Positions 1-9,529 of a DNA stretch of 64,000 bases are shown piece after piece. The DNA comes from Campylobacter armoricus. GTDB lineage: Bacteria > Campylobacterota > Campylobacteria > Campylobacterales > Campylobacteraceae. Position 1 is the first letter of the stretch. Each line of letters opens with the position of its first letter. The stretch lies in assembly GCF_013372105.1 (NCBI RefSeq), contig NZ_CP053825.1, forward strand, positions 744,001 to 808,000, given 5' to 3'. Both the position numbers and the translations under genes were made by a program. The notes below the pieces were generated by a model. That model was not told the origin of the DNA and ran no database searches. It was given only the letters and a program-made list of their open reading frames with translations.

Positions 1-1
1 C

Positions 2-1015
2 TATATAAATGAACTAGAAGAGTTGAATTTTGATACTAAAGTAGTGATTTTGACTAATGAATTAATAGCAAACCTTCATCTAAATACACTTTTAGAAAAA
101 ATTCAAGCCAAAGAACTTTTTATCATAAAAATAAAAGATGGTGAAGAGTATAAAAATTTAAAAACTATAGAATATATCCTAGATCAAATGTTTGCTTATA
201 AGCTAGATAGAAAAAGTATGCTTATAAGCTTTGGCGGTGGAGTGGTATCTGATATGGGTGGTTTTGTGGCAAGTATATATCAAAGAGGGATAGATTTTAT
301 AAATATACCAACAACTTTACTAGCTTGTGTTGATGCAAGTGTAGGTGGAAAAACTGGAGTTAATAATAAATTTGGAAAAAATTTAATAGGTAGTTTTTAT
401 CAACCAAAAGCAGTGTATTGTGAGAGCGAGTTTTTAAAAACTTTACCTTCAAGAGAATTAGCTGCTGGTATGGCTGAATTTATCAAAATGGCTGTGATTT
501 TTGATGAGAAAATTTTTTCATTTTTAGAAAATTTAGATGAGAACAAATTTCTAAATGCTAATTTAGATGATGAAATTTTTGCAAAAATTATCCAAAAAAG
601 TATAGAGCTTAAAGCTAATATAGTTTCACAAGATGAAAAAGAAAGTGGTGTAAGAATGTTATTAAATTACGGACATACTTTTGCCCATGTGATAGAAAAT
701 CTCACTCAGTATAAGATATATTTGCATGGTGAAGCTGTAGCCATAGGTATAAATATGGCAAATACTTTAGCCGTAAGATTGGGATTATTAGACGAAGTTA
801 GGTGTAAAAGAATTCTTAATTTGCTTAAAAAATTTAAACTACCAACTTCTTATAAAATTTCTAATACAAATGAGTTTTATGAAGCATTTTTTTTAGATAA
901 AAAAACACACCATCAAAAAATAAATTTTATTTTACCTTGTGGTTTGGGTAAAGCGTGTATTAAAAATGATATTTCTAAAGAAGATATTATGCAGACTTTA
1001 AAGGCTTTTGTATGA
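2..1015 (+). CDS. aroB: 3-dehydroquinate synthase, 5' partial
   Basis: Second step of the shikimate pathway: NAD- and metal-dependent cyclisation of DAHP to 3-dehydroquinate in the cytoplasm. The reading frame is open to the window edge (YINELEEL precedes the first possible TTG at 23), so the true start lies upstream and about 15-20 residues are missing. Visible family signatures are the nucleotide-binding [13 protein letters not shown], the [20 protein letters not shown] block and the metal-site histidines in [12 protein letters not shown] and LHGEAVAIG. It begins the visible part of a tightly packed operon and overlaps the next gene by an ATGA at 1012-1015. Identification is very secure. 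Confidence 0.97.
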   Translation, partial: YINELEELNFDTKVVILTNELIANLHLNTLLEKIQAKELFIIKIKDGEEYKNLKTIEYILDQMFAYKLDRKSMLISFGGGVVSDMGGFVASIYQRGIDFINIPTTLLACVDASVGGKTGVNNKFGKNLIGSFYQPKAVYCESEFLKTLPSRELAAGMAEFIKMAVIFDEKIFSFLENLDENKFLNANLDDEIFAKIIQKSIELKANIVSQDEKESGVRMLLNYGHTFAHVIENLTQYKIYLHGEAVAIGINMANTLAVRLGLLDEVRCKRILNLLKKFKLPTSYKISNTNEFYEAFFLDKKTHHQKINFILPCGLGKACIKNDISKEDIMQTLKAFV

Positions 1016-2538
1016 AAAAAATACTTTTAATTTTATTTTTACCATTTTTTTTATTAGCACAAGAAGATATAAAGCGTTTAGATCAAAAATTAGATGAATT
1101 GCATAATAGTTTATCTTATAATACTTGGGTGGTTAAGTATAATAATTTTAATATTTATAAAAAAACATTAGATGAAATTATATCTTTAGAAAAAGAAAGT
1201 TTAAAGGCTAATGAGCGTAATAAAAATATCATAGAAAAGCAAATTTTGATTTTAAAAGAAAGATTAGAACTTTTAAGTGAGTATAAAACTACTAATTTTA
1301 CTAAAATGATATTAGCTCCTGAAGAAGTAGAAAAAATGGAAAAAATTACTAATCCTTTAGCTATAGTTTCTGCTTATTCTCATATAAAAAAATTAAAACG
1401 CGACAAAGAAGATTATATAAATTTATTAAATAGCTTTAAACAAACTTTACAAGAACTTGAAAAAGAAAATATTTTAATTACCGAGATAACTAAACTAGAT
1501 CCAAGCAAAGAACATAACAATCATTTAAGAATTTCTAATCAAATGGTTAAAGATTTTACACAGACTTTGCGTTTTGGCGAAATTTCTTATTCTGTTTATG
1601 AAAAGAAAATTCAAGAAGAAATAGACATAACCACCGCTTCTATTAAAATTCAAGGTGTAAGAGCTTTTAATATAGTTTTGGCTATTTTTATAGTGATAGC
1701 CATAGCATTTTTACTCAAATTTATAGCAAGAAAATATATAGGTGATAATGATCGTTTTTATACAGCGAATAAAATTATCAATTTTATTAATATTAATGTG
1801 ATTATTTTAATTTTGCTTTTTGGATATATAGAAAATATTAGCTATTTGGTTACCGTGCTTGGTTTTGCTTCTGCTGGTTTGGCTATTGCAATGAAAGATA
1901 TGTTTATGTCTATGCTTGGTTGGTGTGTGATAGTTTTTGGTGGTAGTTTTAGAGTGGGTGATAGAGTGAAAGTTTTTCAAAATAATACACATTATATTGG
2001 AGATATTATAGATATTTCTTTTTTGAGAATTACGCTTTATGAGGATATTTCGTTGCTAACTTATACTGATAATCGAAGAGCAGGTAGGATTATTTTTATT
2101 CCAAATAATTTTATATTTACAAATCTTATATCAAATTATACTCATCATGGTGTAAAAACCATTTGGGATGGACTTGATATTACTTTAACTTTTGATTCAA
2201 ATCATCAAAAAGCTTTAGAAATTGTAGAAGAAATCGTTATAAAAGCTTCTAAGGGTTATACTAGAATAGCTAAAGAATCTATGAATAAATTAAGAAATGA
2301 ATATAGTATTAGAAATCCTAAAGTAGAACCAAGATTTTTTATTTTTTTAGAGGGCTATGGTATGAGAATTTCTGCGTGGTATATGACAAATTCTTATGCG
2401 GCTTTGATTTTAAGAAGTAATATTAGTAAAGAAATTATTAATGAATTTAATAAACATGATGATATAAAAATAGCTTATCCATCACAAAATCTTTATATGG
2501 CAAAGCATGAATTTATAGAAAATAAGGAAAATGTTTGA
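1012..2538 (+). CDS. MscS-family mechanosensitive channel
   Basis: Predicted inner-membrane small-conductance mechanosensitive channel, which releases solutes on hypo-osmotic shock. The 508 aa product starts with a signal-like hydrophobic stretch ([16 protein letters not shown]), has a charged coiled-coil-prone periplasmic region to about residue 210, then membrane segments around residues 215-235 and 250-275. The glycine/alanine-rich pore helix [14 protein letters not shown] follows, then the beta domain with FRVGDRVKV and FIPNNFIF. This is much longer than E. coli MscS, so it belongs to the large MscS-like class with an N-terminal extension. ATGA overlap with aroB and TTGA overlap with mtaB indicate translational coupling. 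The gated solute and physiological role cannot be read from the sequence. Confidence 0.9.
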   Translation: MKKILLILFLPFFLLAQEDIKRLDQKLDELHNSLSYNTWVVKYNNFNIYKKTLDEIISLEKESLKANERNKNIIEKQILILKERLELLSEYKTTNFTKMILAPEEVEKMEKITNPLAIVSAYSHIKKLKRDKEDYINLLNSFKQTLQELEKENILITEITKLDPSKEHNNHLRISNQMVKDFTQTLRFGEISYSVYEKKIQEEIDITTASIKIQGVRAFNIVLAIFIVIAIAFLLKFIARKYIGDNDRFYTANKIINFININVIILILLFGYIENISYLVTVLGFASAGLAIAMKDMFMSMLGWCVIVFGGSFRVGDRVKVFQNNTHYIGDIIDISFLRITLYEDISLLTYTDNRRAGRIIFIPNNFIFTNLISNYTHHGVKTIWDGLDITLTFDSNHQKALEIVEEIVIKASKGYTRIAKESMNKLRNEYSIRNPKVEPRFFIFLEGYGMRISAWYMTNSYAALILRSNISKEIINEFNKHDDIKIAYPSQNLYMAKHEFIENKENV

Positions 2539-3791
2539 AAAAAAAGGTATATTTTAAAACTTTTGGTTGTAGAACAAATATCTATGATACGCAATTGTTA
2601 AAAACATATATCAAAGATCATGAAATTACACAAAATGAACAAGATGCTGATGTGATAGTGATAAATTCATGCACGGTTACAAATGGTGCTGATAGTGGTC
2701 TTAGAGCTTATATTAATAGTGTGAAAAAAAGTGGTGTTAAAGTTATACTTACAGGTTGTGGTGCTATAAGCAAGGGTAGAGATTTTTTTGATAAAAATGA
2801 GATTTTTGGAGTATTAGGCGCTTCAAACAAAAATAAGATTAATGATTTAATTTCTCAAGATAAAGCATTTTATGAAATAGGGGATTTGAAATTTATTGAT
2901 ACAAAAATAGTAAGTAATTATGAAAACCACACTAAAGCTTTTGTGAAAATTCAAGAAGGTTGTGATTTTGCTTGCAGCTATTGTATAATCCCTAGTGTTA
3001 GAGGTAAATCAAGAAGTGTGCCAAGTGAAGAAATCATCAAGCAAATCAAACTTTTAGCACAAAATGGCTATAGCGAAGTCGTATTAACAGGGACAAATAT
3101 AGGAAGCTATGGTTTAAAAGATAAAACTACCCTTGGAAAATTACTCCAAGAAATAGGTAAAATTAGTAGCATTAAAAGGGTAAGGCTTGGGAGCTTAGAA
3201 CCTGCTCAAATTGATGAAAGTTTTAAAGAAATTTTAAATGAAACTTGGTTGGAAAAGCACTTGCATATTGCTTTGCAACATACCCATGAAAAAATGTTAC
3301 GCATTATGCGTAGAAGATCGCATACTCAAAATGATTTAGCTTTGTTTAATGAATTAAGCCAAAAAGGTTTTGCTTTGGGGACTGATTTTATAGTAGCTCA
3401 TCCTGGAGAAAGTGAGATAATATGGCAAGAAGCCTTAGAAAATTTTAAACACTTTAATTTAACACATATTCACGCTTTTATCTTCTCTCCGCGTGATAAT
3501 ACTCACTCTGCTTCCATGAAAGAGCGTATAAACGGAGATATTGCTAAAGAAAGATTAAATATATTAAAAGAAATTGTTGCAAAAAATAATTATAAATTTA
3601 GAAAAAATCAAAAAGATACTTTAGAAATTTTAGTTGAGAGTAAAAAAGATGGTTTTTATGAAGGCTATGATCAATTTTTTAATAAAATCAAAATTGCTAG
3701 CAAAGAAGATATCGCAAAACAATGGATAAATATAAAAGATTATGATTGTTTAGAAGAATATAATTTTACAAGGTTAGATGATGAAAAATAA
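2535..3791 (+). CDS. mtaB: tRNA t6A37 methylthiotransferase MtaB
   Basis: Radical-SAM enzyme that converts t6A to ms2t6A at position 37 of ANN-decoding tRNAs. The 418 aa protein has the N-terminal UPF0004 domain with cluster cysteines C12, C46 and C75, the radical-SAM CxxxCxxC at C143/C147/C150 (CDFACSYC) and a C-terminal TRAM-like region. The subfamily choice (MtaB rather than MiaB or RimO) rests on the start KVYFKTFGCRTN and overall length. The start codon is TTG at 2535, overlapping the mscS stop, with AAGGA six bases upstream. The downstream gene starts inside its 3' end. Confidence 0.92.
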   Translation: MKKKVYFKTFGCRTNIYDTQLLKTYIKDHEITQNEQDADVIVINSCTVTNGADSGLRAYINSVKKSGVKVILTGCGAISKGRDFFDKNEIFGVLGASNKNKINDLISQDKAFYEIGDLKFIDTKIVSNYENHTKAFVKIQEGCDFACSYCIIPSVRGKSRSVPSEEIIKQIKLLAQNGYSEVVLTGTNIGSYGLKDKTTLGKLLQEIGKISSIKRVRLGSLEPAQIDESFKEILNETWLEKHLHIALQHTHEKMLRIMRRRSHTQNDLALFNELSQKGFALGTDFIVAHPGESEIIWQEALENFKHFNLTHIHAFIFSPRDNTHSASMKERINGDIAKERLNILKEIVAKNNYKFRKNQKDTLEILVESKKDGFYEGYDQFFNKIKIASKEDIAKQWINIKDYDCLEEYNFTRLDDEK

Positions 3792-5385
3792 AAAGATTAT
3801 TTTAGCTTCATTTTTATTGCTTTGTGTTTTATTGATTATAGGTATAGTTAAAAATCAACCTGAATACATTAGCAAAGGTGTGTATGATGAGCTTTTGGAA
3901 AATGATTTAATTCAAAAAGCAATAGTAGATGATAATGAAGTATTGCTTAAAAGCAAGGAAGGAAATTTTTTAATTACTAAAGATGTAGTGGATTTAAATG
4001 CTTTATGGCAAAAAATTCCTTTAGAATACACAAAAGATTATAATTTAGGCGAAATTGCCCTAATACTGATTTTACTTACTTTTCTTGTCAGTTTTTTACT
4101 TTTTTTAAATAAAAGAAACAAAGACAGGCAAAATTTACTTTCTTTAGAAAAAAATATTTTAGAAAAAAATGAACATAAAAATACCATACAAGCTGTTGTA
4201 AGTGATGTAAAATTTAAAGATGTTGCTGGAGTAGATGAAGCTAAAGTAGAGCTTTTAGAGATTGTGGATTTTTTAAAAAATCCACAAAAATACAAAAACT
4301 TTGGTGTTAAAATGCCAAAAGGTGTTTTGCTTGTAGGTCCTCCTGGTGTAGGTAAAACTCTGATAGCTAAAGCTGTAGCAGGTGAAGCAGGTGTGCCATT
4401 TTTTTATCAAAGTGGAGCAAGTTTTGTCGAAATTTATGTAGGAATGGGGGCAAAAAGAGTAAGGGAGCTTTTTTTAAAAGCTAAATCACAAGCACCCAGT
4501 ATAATTTTTATAGATGAAATAGATGCAGTTGGTAAAAGTAGGGGGGATTTTTCCAATGTAGAAAGAGATAACACTCTCAATCAACTTTTAACACAAATGG
4601 ATGGATTTGAAGATAATAGTGGTGTTATAGTAATGGCTGCTACTAATAAAATTGATCTTATGGATAATGCTTTATTAAGATCAGGTCGTTTTGATAGAAG
4701 AATTTTTATATCTTTGCCGGATTTTAAAGATAGAATGTATATTTTACAAAACTATATGAAAGAAAAAAATTCTAATGTTAATTTAGAGAAAATAGCAAAA
4801 GTTAGTGTAGGTTTTAGTGGGGCTGCTTTGGAAACTTTGGTTAATGAAGCAGCGATTAATGCTATAAGAAGAAAATCTGATTTTATAGAAGAAAGTGATT
4901 TTTTTGCGGTTTTAAATAAAGTCTTATTAGGTAAGAAAAAGATTTTTTCGCTTAATGACAATGAAAGAAAAATTCAATCTACTTATCAAGCGGCAAAGGC
5001 TTTGTGTGCTTTTTATTTTGATATTAAATTTGAAAAAATCACCTTAATAGAAGATAGATTTAAAGAATACGAAAACACTATCAAATCAAGATCTGAGCTT
5101 TTAAATAAAATAAAAGTGTTTTTAGCTGGTTCAATAGCTATGGAGCTTATTTTTAATGAAAGTTATACTAACGCACAAAGTGATCTTTTAAAAGTTAAGG
5201 AAATACTAGCTTTTATGGAAAATTTTGGAATGCTAAATGAAGGTTTGTTGCAAGATCAAAAGCAAGAAGTAAAAGAATTTTTAGAGATGATGAAAGATAA
5301 GATTACAAAACTTGCTAGTATTCTTTTAGAAAATGAAAAGATAGAAAGGCAAGATGTAGAAAAAGTAATAATGGAGTTAAAATGA
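3778..5385 (+). CDS. FtsH-like membrane AAA ATPase with degenerate protease motif
   Basis: Membrane-anchored AAA+ ATPase resembling FtsH but probably not a protease. The 535 aa product has an N-terminal membrane segment (about 7-24), a short periplasmic part, and a second segment (about 92-110). The AAA module follows with Walker A GPPGVGKT (187-194), Walker B IIFIDEID (242-249) and the second region of homology with RSGRFDR (301-307). Where FtsH has HEAGH, this protein reads QAAKA (404-408), so both zinc histidines and the catalytic glutamate are gone; the later Asp ligand region (NAQSD) persists. It sits in the aroB-mscS-mtaB operon, and from memory H. pylori has the same order HP0283-HP0286. 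ATG at 3778 or 3781 are both possible starts. Function is unknown; a chaperone or unfoldase role is an inference. Confidence 0.88.
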   Translation: MMKNKKIILASFLLLCVLLIIGIVKNQPEYISKGVYDELLENDLIQKAIVDDNEVLLKSKEGNFLITKDVVDLNALWQKIPLEYTKDYNLGEIALILILLTFLVSFLLFLNKRNKDRQNLLSLEKNILEKNEHKNTIQAVVSDVKFKDVAGVDEAKVELLEIVDFLKNPQKYKNFGVKMPKGVLLVGPPGVGKTLIAKAVAGEAGVPFFYQSGASFVEIYVGMGAKRVRELFLKAKSQAPSIIFIDEIDAVGKSRGDFSNVERDNTLNQLLTQMDGFEDNSGVIVMAATNKIDLMDNALLRSGRFDRRIFISLPDFKDRMYILQNYMKEKNSNVNLEKIAKVSVGFSGAALETLVNEAAINAIRRKSDFIEESDFFAVLNKVLLGKKKIFSLNDNERKIQSTYQAAKALCAFYFDIKFEKITLIEDRFKEYENTIKSRSELLNKIKVFLAGSIAMELIFNESYTNAQSDLLKVKEILAFMENFGMLNEGLLQDQKQEVKEFLEMMKDKITKLASILLENEKIERQDVEKVIMELK

Positions 5386-5909
5386 TAAAAATAGGAATTT
5401 TAGTGCTTTCAGATAGAGCAAGTAGTGGGATTTATGAAGATAAATCAGGGGTAGAAATAGAAAAGATTTTAGATTCTTATATAAAAAATGAAAAAAAATT
5501 TTATTATGAATTAATTCCTGATGAGTATGATTTAATTATAGAAAAATTAATATATTTAACAGATGAAGTAAAGTGTGATTTGATTTTTACTACAGGTGGC
5601 ACAGGTCCTGCATTGCGTGATGTTACACCAGAAGCTACCCAAGCAGTGTGTGATAAAATGCTTCCAGGTTTTGGAGAGCTAATGCGTGCTAAAAGCTTAG
5701 AATATGTTCCAACGGCCATACTTTCAAGACAAAGTGCAGGTATAAAAGGAAAGTCTTTGATAGTAAATTTACCAGGAAATCCAAAAGCTATAAAAGAGTG
5801 TTTAGAGCCTATATTTCCTGCAATTCCTTATTGTGTGGATTTAATAGATGGAGCTTATATAGAAAATAATGAAGAAATAATTTCTGTGTTTAGACCAAAG
5901 AAAAAGTAA
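5382..5909 (+). CDS. mogA: Molybdopterin adenylyltransferase MogA
   Basis: Adenylates molybdopterin before metal insertion by MoeA in molybdenum cofactor synthesis. The 175 aa length and the motifs TTGGTGPALRDVTPEAT and LPGNPKAIKECL are typical of the MogA/MoaB fold. It overlaps the preceding ATPase gene by ATGA (5382-5385) and is the last gene of the operon, closed by a hairpin at 5904-5927. Other cofactor genes in the window are mobB at 24946 and a moeA at 39535. Confidence 0.94.
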   Translation: MIKIGILVLSDRASSGIYEDKSGVEIEKILDSYIKNEKKFYYELIPDEYDLIIEKLIYLTDEVKCDLIFTTGGTGPALRDVTPEATQAVCDKMLPGFGELMRAKSLEYVPTAILSRQSAGIKGKSLIVNLPGNPKAIKECLEPIFPAIPYCVDLIDGAYIENNEEIISVFRPKKK

Positions 5910-5930
5910 GTCCAGTTAGACTTACTTACT
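5904..5930. terminator. Bidirectional terminator between mogA and rhodanese gene
   Basis: Perfect 9-bp inverted repeat AAGTAAGTC / GACTTACTT with a 6-nt loop (arms 5904-5912 and 5919-5927), located at the convergent ends of mogA and the minus-strand rhodanese gene and flanked by A/T runs. It overlaps both stop codons. Confidence 0.7.
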
Positions 5931-6300
5931 TTGAGGTTTTATAGCCTTGTGATAAAAGTGCGTTCATACCGCCTTTTAAATTAGTAACTTCTATACCATT
6001 TTGATCTAGTAAAGCAGAAGCTTTAGCACTTCTAGCACCGCTTCTACAAACTATAGCGATAGGTTTGTCACTTGAAATCTTTTTAACTTCTTCAACGAAA
6101 TTTTCATTCACACTGCCATCTTCGTTATAAAAGCTAATTTTAATGGCGTTTTTTATTGTGCCAGTTTGTGACCATTCGCTAGGTTTTCTAACATCAATTA
6201 CTTGATAATTTTCCAAAACATCCGCATTAATATCGATATTTTTAACTTCTGCTAAAACAAAACTAGCACAAAGTGCTAAAGATAAAAATATTTTTTTCAT
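5926..6300 (-). CDS. Periplasmic rhodanese-domain protein
   Basis: Single-domain rhodanese-like protein of 124 aa. A cleavable signal peptide (MKKIFLSLALCASFVLA) predicts export, so it probably acts on sulfur compounds in the periplasm. The active-site loop is intact with the catalytic cysteine C85 in CRSGARS. The start is placed at the ATG at 6300 rather than the upstream in-frame TTG at 6306, because it gives a canonical signal peptide and lies nine bases from AAGGA. It is the last gene of the long minus-strand operon and follows a cytosolic paralogue. The sulfur acceptor is not visible. Confidence 0.87.
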   Translation of the reverse strand: MKKIFLSLALCASFVLAEVKNIDINADVLENYQVIDVRKPSEWSQTGTIKNAIKISFYNEDGSVNENFVEEVKKISSDKPIAIVCRSGARSAKASALLDQNGIEVTNLKGGMNALLSQGYKTSK

Positions 6301-6302
6301 AA

Positions 6303-6638
6303 TCAACTTTCCTTTTTTATGACTTCATAACCTTGTGATAAAAGCGCTACCATACCTCCATCAAGATTAACACATTCTATACCTAGTGCATCTTCTATCA
6401 TCATAGCAGTATGTTTGCTTCTTGAGCCTGTAGCACATACAAAAGCTATGTTTTGGCTTTTAAAATCTATTTTAGTTTTAAACTCATTTATGAAATTTTC
6501 ATTCATATAACCATTATCGTCACAAAGTGCAATTAAATAAGCATTATCAATAACCCCATTTTTCCATTCACTAGGGGTTCTTACATCTATAATGCAATAA
6601 TTTTCTAAAATATCTTTAGAAATAGCTATGTTTTTCAT
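6303..6638 (-). CDS. Cytoplasmic rhodanese-domain protein
   Basis: A 111 aa single rhodanese domain without a signal peptide. Catalytic cysteine C68 lies in CATGSRS. It resembles the next gene along its whole length ([26 protein letters not shown]), so the pair looks like a duplication in which one copy gained a signal peptide. It overlaps the htpG stop by ATGA (6635-6638), suggesting translational coupling to the chaperone gene. Substrate unknown. Confidence 0.86.
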   Translation of the reverse strand: MKNIAISKDILENYCIIDVRTPSEWKNGVIDNAYLIALCDDNGYMNENFINEFKTKIDFKSQNIAFVCATGSRSKHTAMMIEDALGIECVNLDGGMVALLSQGYEVIKKES

Positions 6639-8464
6639 TTTTTTAAAGCCTTAGAGATTATTTTATTTAATGCATTGTTAAACTCACTTGGATTATCTAT
6701 ACCCATACCTTCGCTAAGTTTAGCCATATTCAATAATATATGTGCCATTTCATTAGTTAAAGTATCATTTTCTTTTAGTGCTTTTAAAATTTCATGATTA
6801 GGATTGATTTCAAGTATAGGTTTGACTTGTTGTTCTTGTCCCATTTGTTTAAGAATTTGTTGCATAGCAAAGTCAGGTTTGTTTTGATCATAAACAATGC
6901 AACTTGGACTATTTGAAAGTCTTTGGCTAAGTTTTACTTCTTCTACTTCATCTTTTAAAACTTCTTTTATCTTGATAAGTAAAGGTGCAAATTCAGCCTT
7001 TTGTTCTTCACTAATTTCCTCACTAGTTAAATGATTAATAGCGCTAAATTTCAAGCCTTCAAATTCATTCATCATAGGCATAACTATAGTATCAATTTCC
7101 TCATCAAGCAATAAAACATTGATATTTTTTTGTTTATAGCTTTCAAGAAGTGGCGAATTCCTTAGAAGTTTTTCATTTTTACCACTAATATAAAAAATTT
7201 CTTTTTGACCTTCTGCTAAATTTTGTTTGTATTCTTCAAGATCAATTAGTTCTTCTTTATCGGAGTTTTTAAAGTATAAAAGTTTAGCAATAGTATCTTT
7301 ATTTTCACCAAATCCATACAAACCTTCTTTTAAAACTTTTCCAAAATTTTCATGAAATTTAAGATAATTTTCTTTATCTTTTTCTTTAAATTTTTTAAGT
7401 TCAGCTAGGATTTTTTTAACACTTGCTTCTTGAACGCTTTTTAAAATTTTGTTTTCTTGTAAGATTTCACGGCTAACATTAAGCGGAAGATCTTCTACAT
7501 CGATAATACCACGCACAAATCTTAAATATGTTGGCAATAATTCTTTGTCATCATCACTAATAAACACGCGTTTTACATAAAGTTTTAAACCACTTTTATA
7601 ATCTACTCTATACAAATCAAATGGAGCTTGAGCAGGTATGAAAAATAATGAATTATATTCTATAGAACCTTCTGCTTTTGTGTGTATGTAAAGCATGGGT
7701 TTGTTTGAATCGTGAAAATTTTGCTCATAAAATTTTTCATAATCATCAGCTTTTAAACTAGCTTTGTTTTGTCTCCACAAAGCACTTGCGGTGTTTATTT
7801 GGGTATTTTTTAATTCTTTTTTAGGTTCTTTTTCACCTTCTTCTAAAGGTAAGTACTCTTCTTTTTCCATAAAAATAGGAAATTGTATATGGTTTGAATA
7901 TTTTTCAACTATACTTTCTATGCGATATGAATTTAAAAATTCTTCGTCTTTTAAGTGCAGAGTAATACAAGTTCCTTGTTCATCTTTTTTAGCATCTTCT
8001 ATCTCATATCCATTTGCATCAGAAGTCCAAAGATAAGCTTTATCATCTAGTGCTTTTTTACTTAATACTTCTATTTTAGAAGCAACCATAAATGCAGAGT
8101 AAAAACCTACACCAAATTGTCCTATAAGCTGAGAATCTTTTTTCGCATCTCCACTTAAATTTTCTAAAAAACTTTTTGTGCCACTTTTTGCTATGGTTCC
8201 AAGATGATTGATTAAATCTTCTTTATTCATACCTATACCATTATCACTTATGGTTAAAGTTTTTGCTTCTTGATTGAAATTAATTTGAATTTTTGGTTCA
8301 AATTTTAAACTTTTATAAGCATCATTACTAACACTTAAATAACTAAGTTTATCAAGTGCATCACTTGCATTAGAAATAAGTTCTCTTAAAAATATTTCTT
8401 TGTTAGAATACAAAGAATGAATCATTAATTGTAAAAGTTGATTAACTTCAGTTTGAAATTGCAT
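6635..8464 (-). CDS. htpG: Chaperone HtpG (Hsp90)
   Basis: Cytosolic Hsp90-family ATP-dependent chaperone of 609 aa, close to the usual bacterial length. The GHKL ATPase domain shows [13 protein letters not shown], the DNGIGM loop and [13 protein letters not shown]. The middle domain carries [16 protein letters not shown]. The ATG at 8464 has a strong AAGGAG upstream. It lies inside the long minus-strand operon 11 bases after crcB, so its expression is at least partly tied to the ctpA/pur genes. Confidence 0.98.
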   Translation of the reverse strand: MQFQTEVNQLLQLMIHSLYSNKEIFLRELISNASDALDKLSYLSVSNDAYKSLKFEPKIQINFNQEAKTLTISDNGIGMNKEDLINHLGTIAKSGTKSFLENLSGDAKKDSQLIGQFGVGFYSAFMVASKIEVLSKKALDDKAYLWTSDANGYEIEDAKKDEQGTCITLHLKDEEFLNSYRIESIVEKYSNHIQFPIFMEKEEYLPLEEGEKEPKKELKNTQINTASALWRQNKASLKADDYEKFYEQNFHDSNKPMLYIHTKAEGSIEYNSLFFIPAQAPFDLYRVDYKSGLKLYVKRVFISDDDKELLPTYLRFVRGIIDVEDLPLNVSREILQENKILKSVQEASVKKILAELKKFKEKDKENYLKFHENFGKVLKEGLYGFGENKDTIAKLLYFKNSDKEELIDLEEYKQNLAEGQKEIFYISGKNEKLLRNSPLLESYKQKNINVLLLDEEIDTIVMPMMNEFEGLKFSAINHLTSEEISEEQKAEFAPLLIKIKEVLKDEVEEVKLSQRLSNSPSCIVYDQNKPDFAMQQILKQMGQEQQVKPILEINPNHEILKALKENDTLTNEMAHILLNMAKLSEGMGIDNPSEFNNALNKIISKALKK

Positions 8465-8474
8465 TTTTTCTCCT

Positions 8475-8843
8475 TTATTTTAAAATTAAAAATCCTAGCC
8501 ATACCGCCAAAAGGCAAAGAGCTACATTTAAGAATATATTTAATAAAAATTGAAAATAATTACCACTTTGTAAAAATAGCAAATTTTCATAAGAAAAAGT
8601 TGAAAATGTTGTAAAAGCACCTAAAAAACCAGTGCTAACTAAACTTTTGGTCAAAATATGCACACCTTTAGAGTTCGCATAAGAAAAAAATAAACCTATT
8701 AAAAACGAACCTATAATATTTACAAATAAAGTTCCATAGGGATAATTATGTGGAATAATTTTACTAAAAAAACTACTTGTGATCATTCTAGCAATCGCTC
8801 CTAAAAAGCCACCAAAACCTACAGCTAAAATAGTTCCAATCAT
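8475..8843 (-). CDS. crcB: Fluoride channel FluC/CrcB
   Basis: Small four-helix membrane protein that exports fluoride as a dual-topology dimer. The 122 aa product has [10 protein letters not shown] near the N-terminus, [14 protein letters not shown] in the middle and [16 protein letters not shown], which supplies the conserved phenylalanines and central Na+ site. It overlaps the plsC stop by ATGA. I see no leader that would suggest a fluoride riboswitch, as expected for an internal operon gene. Confidence 0.95.
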   Translation of the reverse strand: MIGTILAVGFGGFLGAIARMITSSFFSKIIPHNYPYGTLFVNIIGSFLIGLFFSYANSKGVHILTKSLVSTGFLGAFTTFSTFSYENLLFLQSGNYFQFLLNIFLNVALCLLAVWLGFLILK

Positions 8844-9529
8844 ACTTGTGCCCTTTCTTTATCTAGCACTGCTTGCATGTTTTTTCTGCTTTGTTCAAAC
8901 CAATCTTCTTTGCTTGTATCTATAGGTTCTAAAAAGATTACTTTTAAAATCCCACTTTTTGCACTAAAATTTTGTGTATCTAAAATTTTAGCCGAATCAA
9001 TAATTACTACAGGTTGAACTTTTAGATTTAATTTTTCAGATAAAATTTTAGCACCGACTTTAAATTTTAGTAATTTTTGTGTTTTTGATCTTGTTCCTTC
9101 AGGGAAAATAGCTAAAATCCTACCTTCTTTTAATCTATCTTTAGCCTCTTTTAAAAGTTTTACTAGGCCTTTGGGACTTCTATCTATGCAAATAATTTTA
9201 GGTTTTTTAATCAGTGTTTTAAAAATAGGAATTTCTCCTAATTCTTTTTTGGCTATCCAAGAAATATTTTTTGGACATAAATCTTCTAAAACCACTATAT
9301 CTAATAAGCTTTGATGATTAATTAAGAATAAATTTGTTTGCGGGTGTATAGAGCCTTGAGTTTGAATTTTGTAATTTATAACATATTTTTGTAATTTAGC
9401 CCATTTCTTTCTAATTTTCCATATTTTATCTTGAGATTGGGTTAGTAGAAAAAAAATACATAAAAATATAATAGAAATAATAAATTCTATCCAAAAAATC
9501 AAAGCTTTAAAATTTTGATAAATTTTCAC
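8840..9529 (-). CDS. plsC: 1-acyl-sn-glycerol-3-phosphate acyltransferase
   Basis: Acylates lysophosphatidic acid to phosphatidic acid at the inner membrane during phospholipid synthesis. The 229 aa protein has an N-terminal membrane anchor (about residues 9-30), the catalytic HX4D motif in NHQSLLDIV and the glycerol-phosphate binding FPEGTRSK. The start is a GTG at 9529, which lies 23 bases inside the preceding gene. Overlap with crcB at the other end is ATGA. Confidence 0.93.
   Translation of the reverse strand: MKIYQNFKALIFWIEFIISIIFLCIFFLLTQSQDKIWKIRKKWAKLQKYVINYKIQTQGSIHPQTNLFLINHQSLLDIVVLEDLCPKNISWIAKKELGEIPIFKTLIKKPKIICIDRSPKGLVKLLKEAKDRLKEGRILAIFPEGTRSKTQKLLKFKVGAKILSEKLNLKVQPVVIIDSAKILDTQNFSAKSGILKVIFLEPIDTSKEDWFEQSRKNMQAVLDKERAQV

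Noticed and set aside
7764..8036. Plus-strand open frame opposite htpG
   Set aside because: Shadow of the htpG coding strand; Phe/Ser-rich translation, no ribosome site, inside a universally conserved gene.
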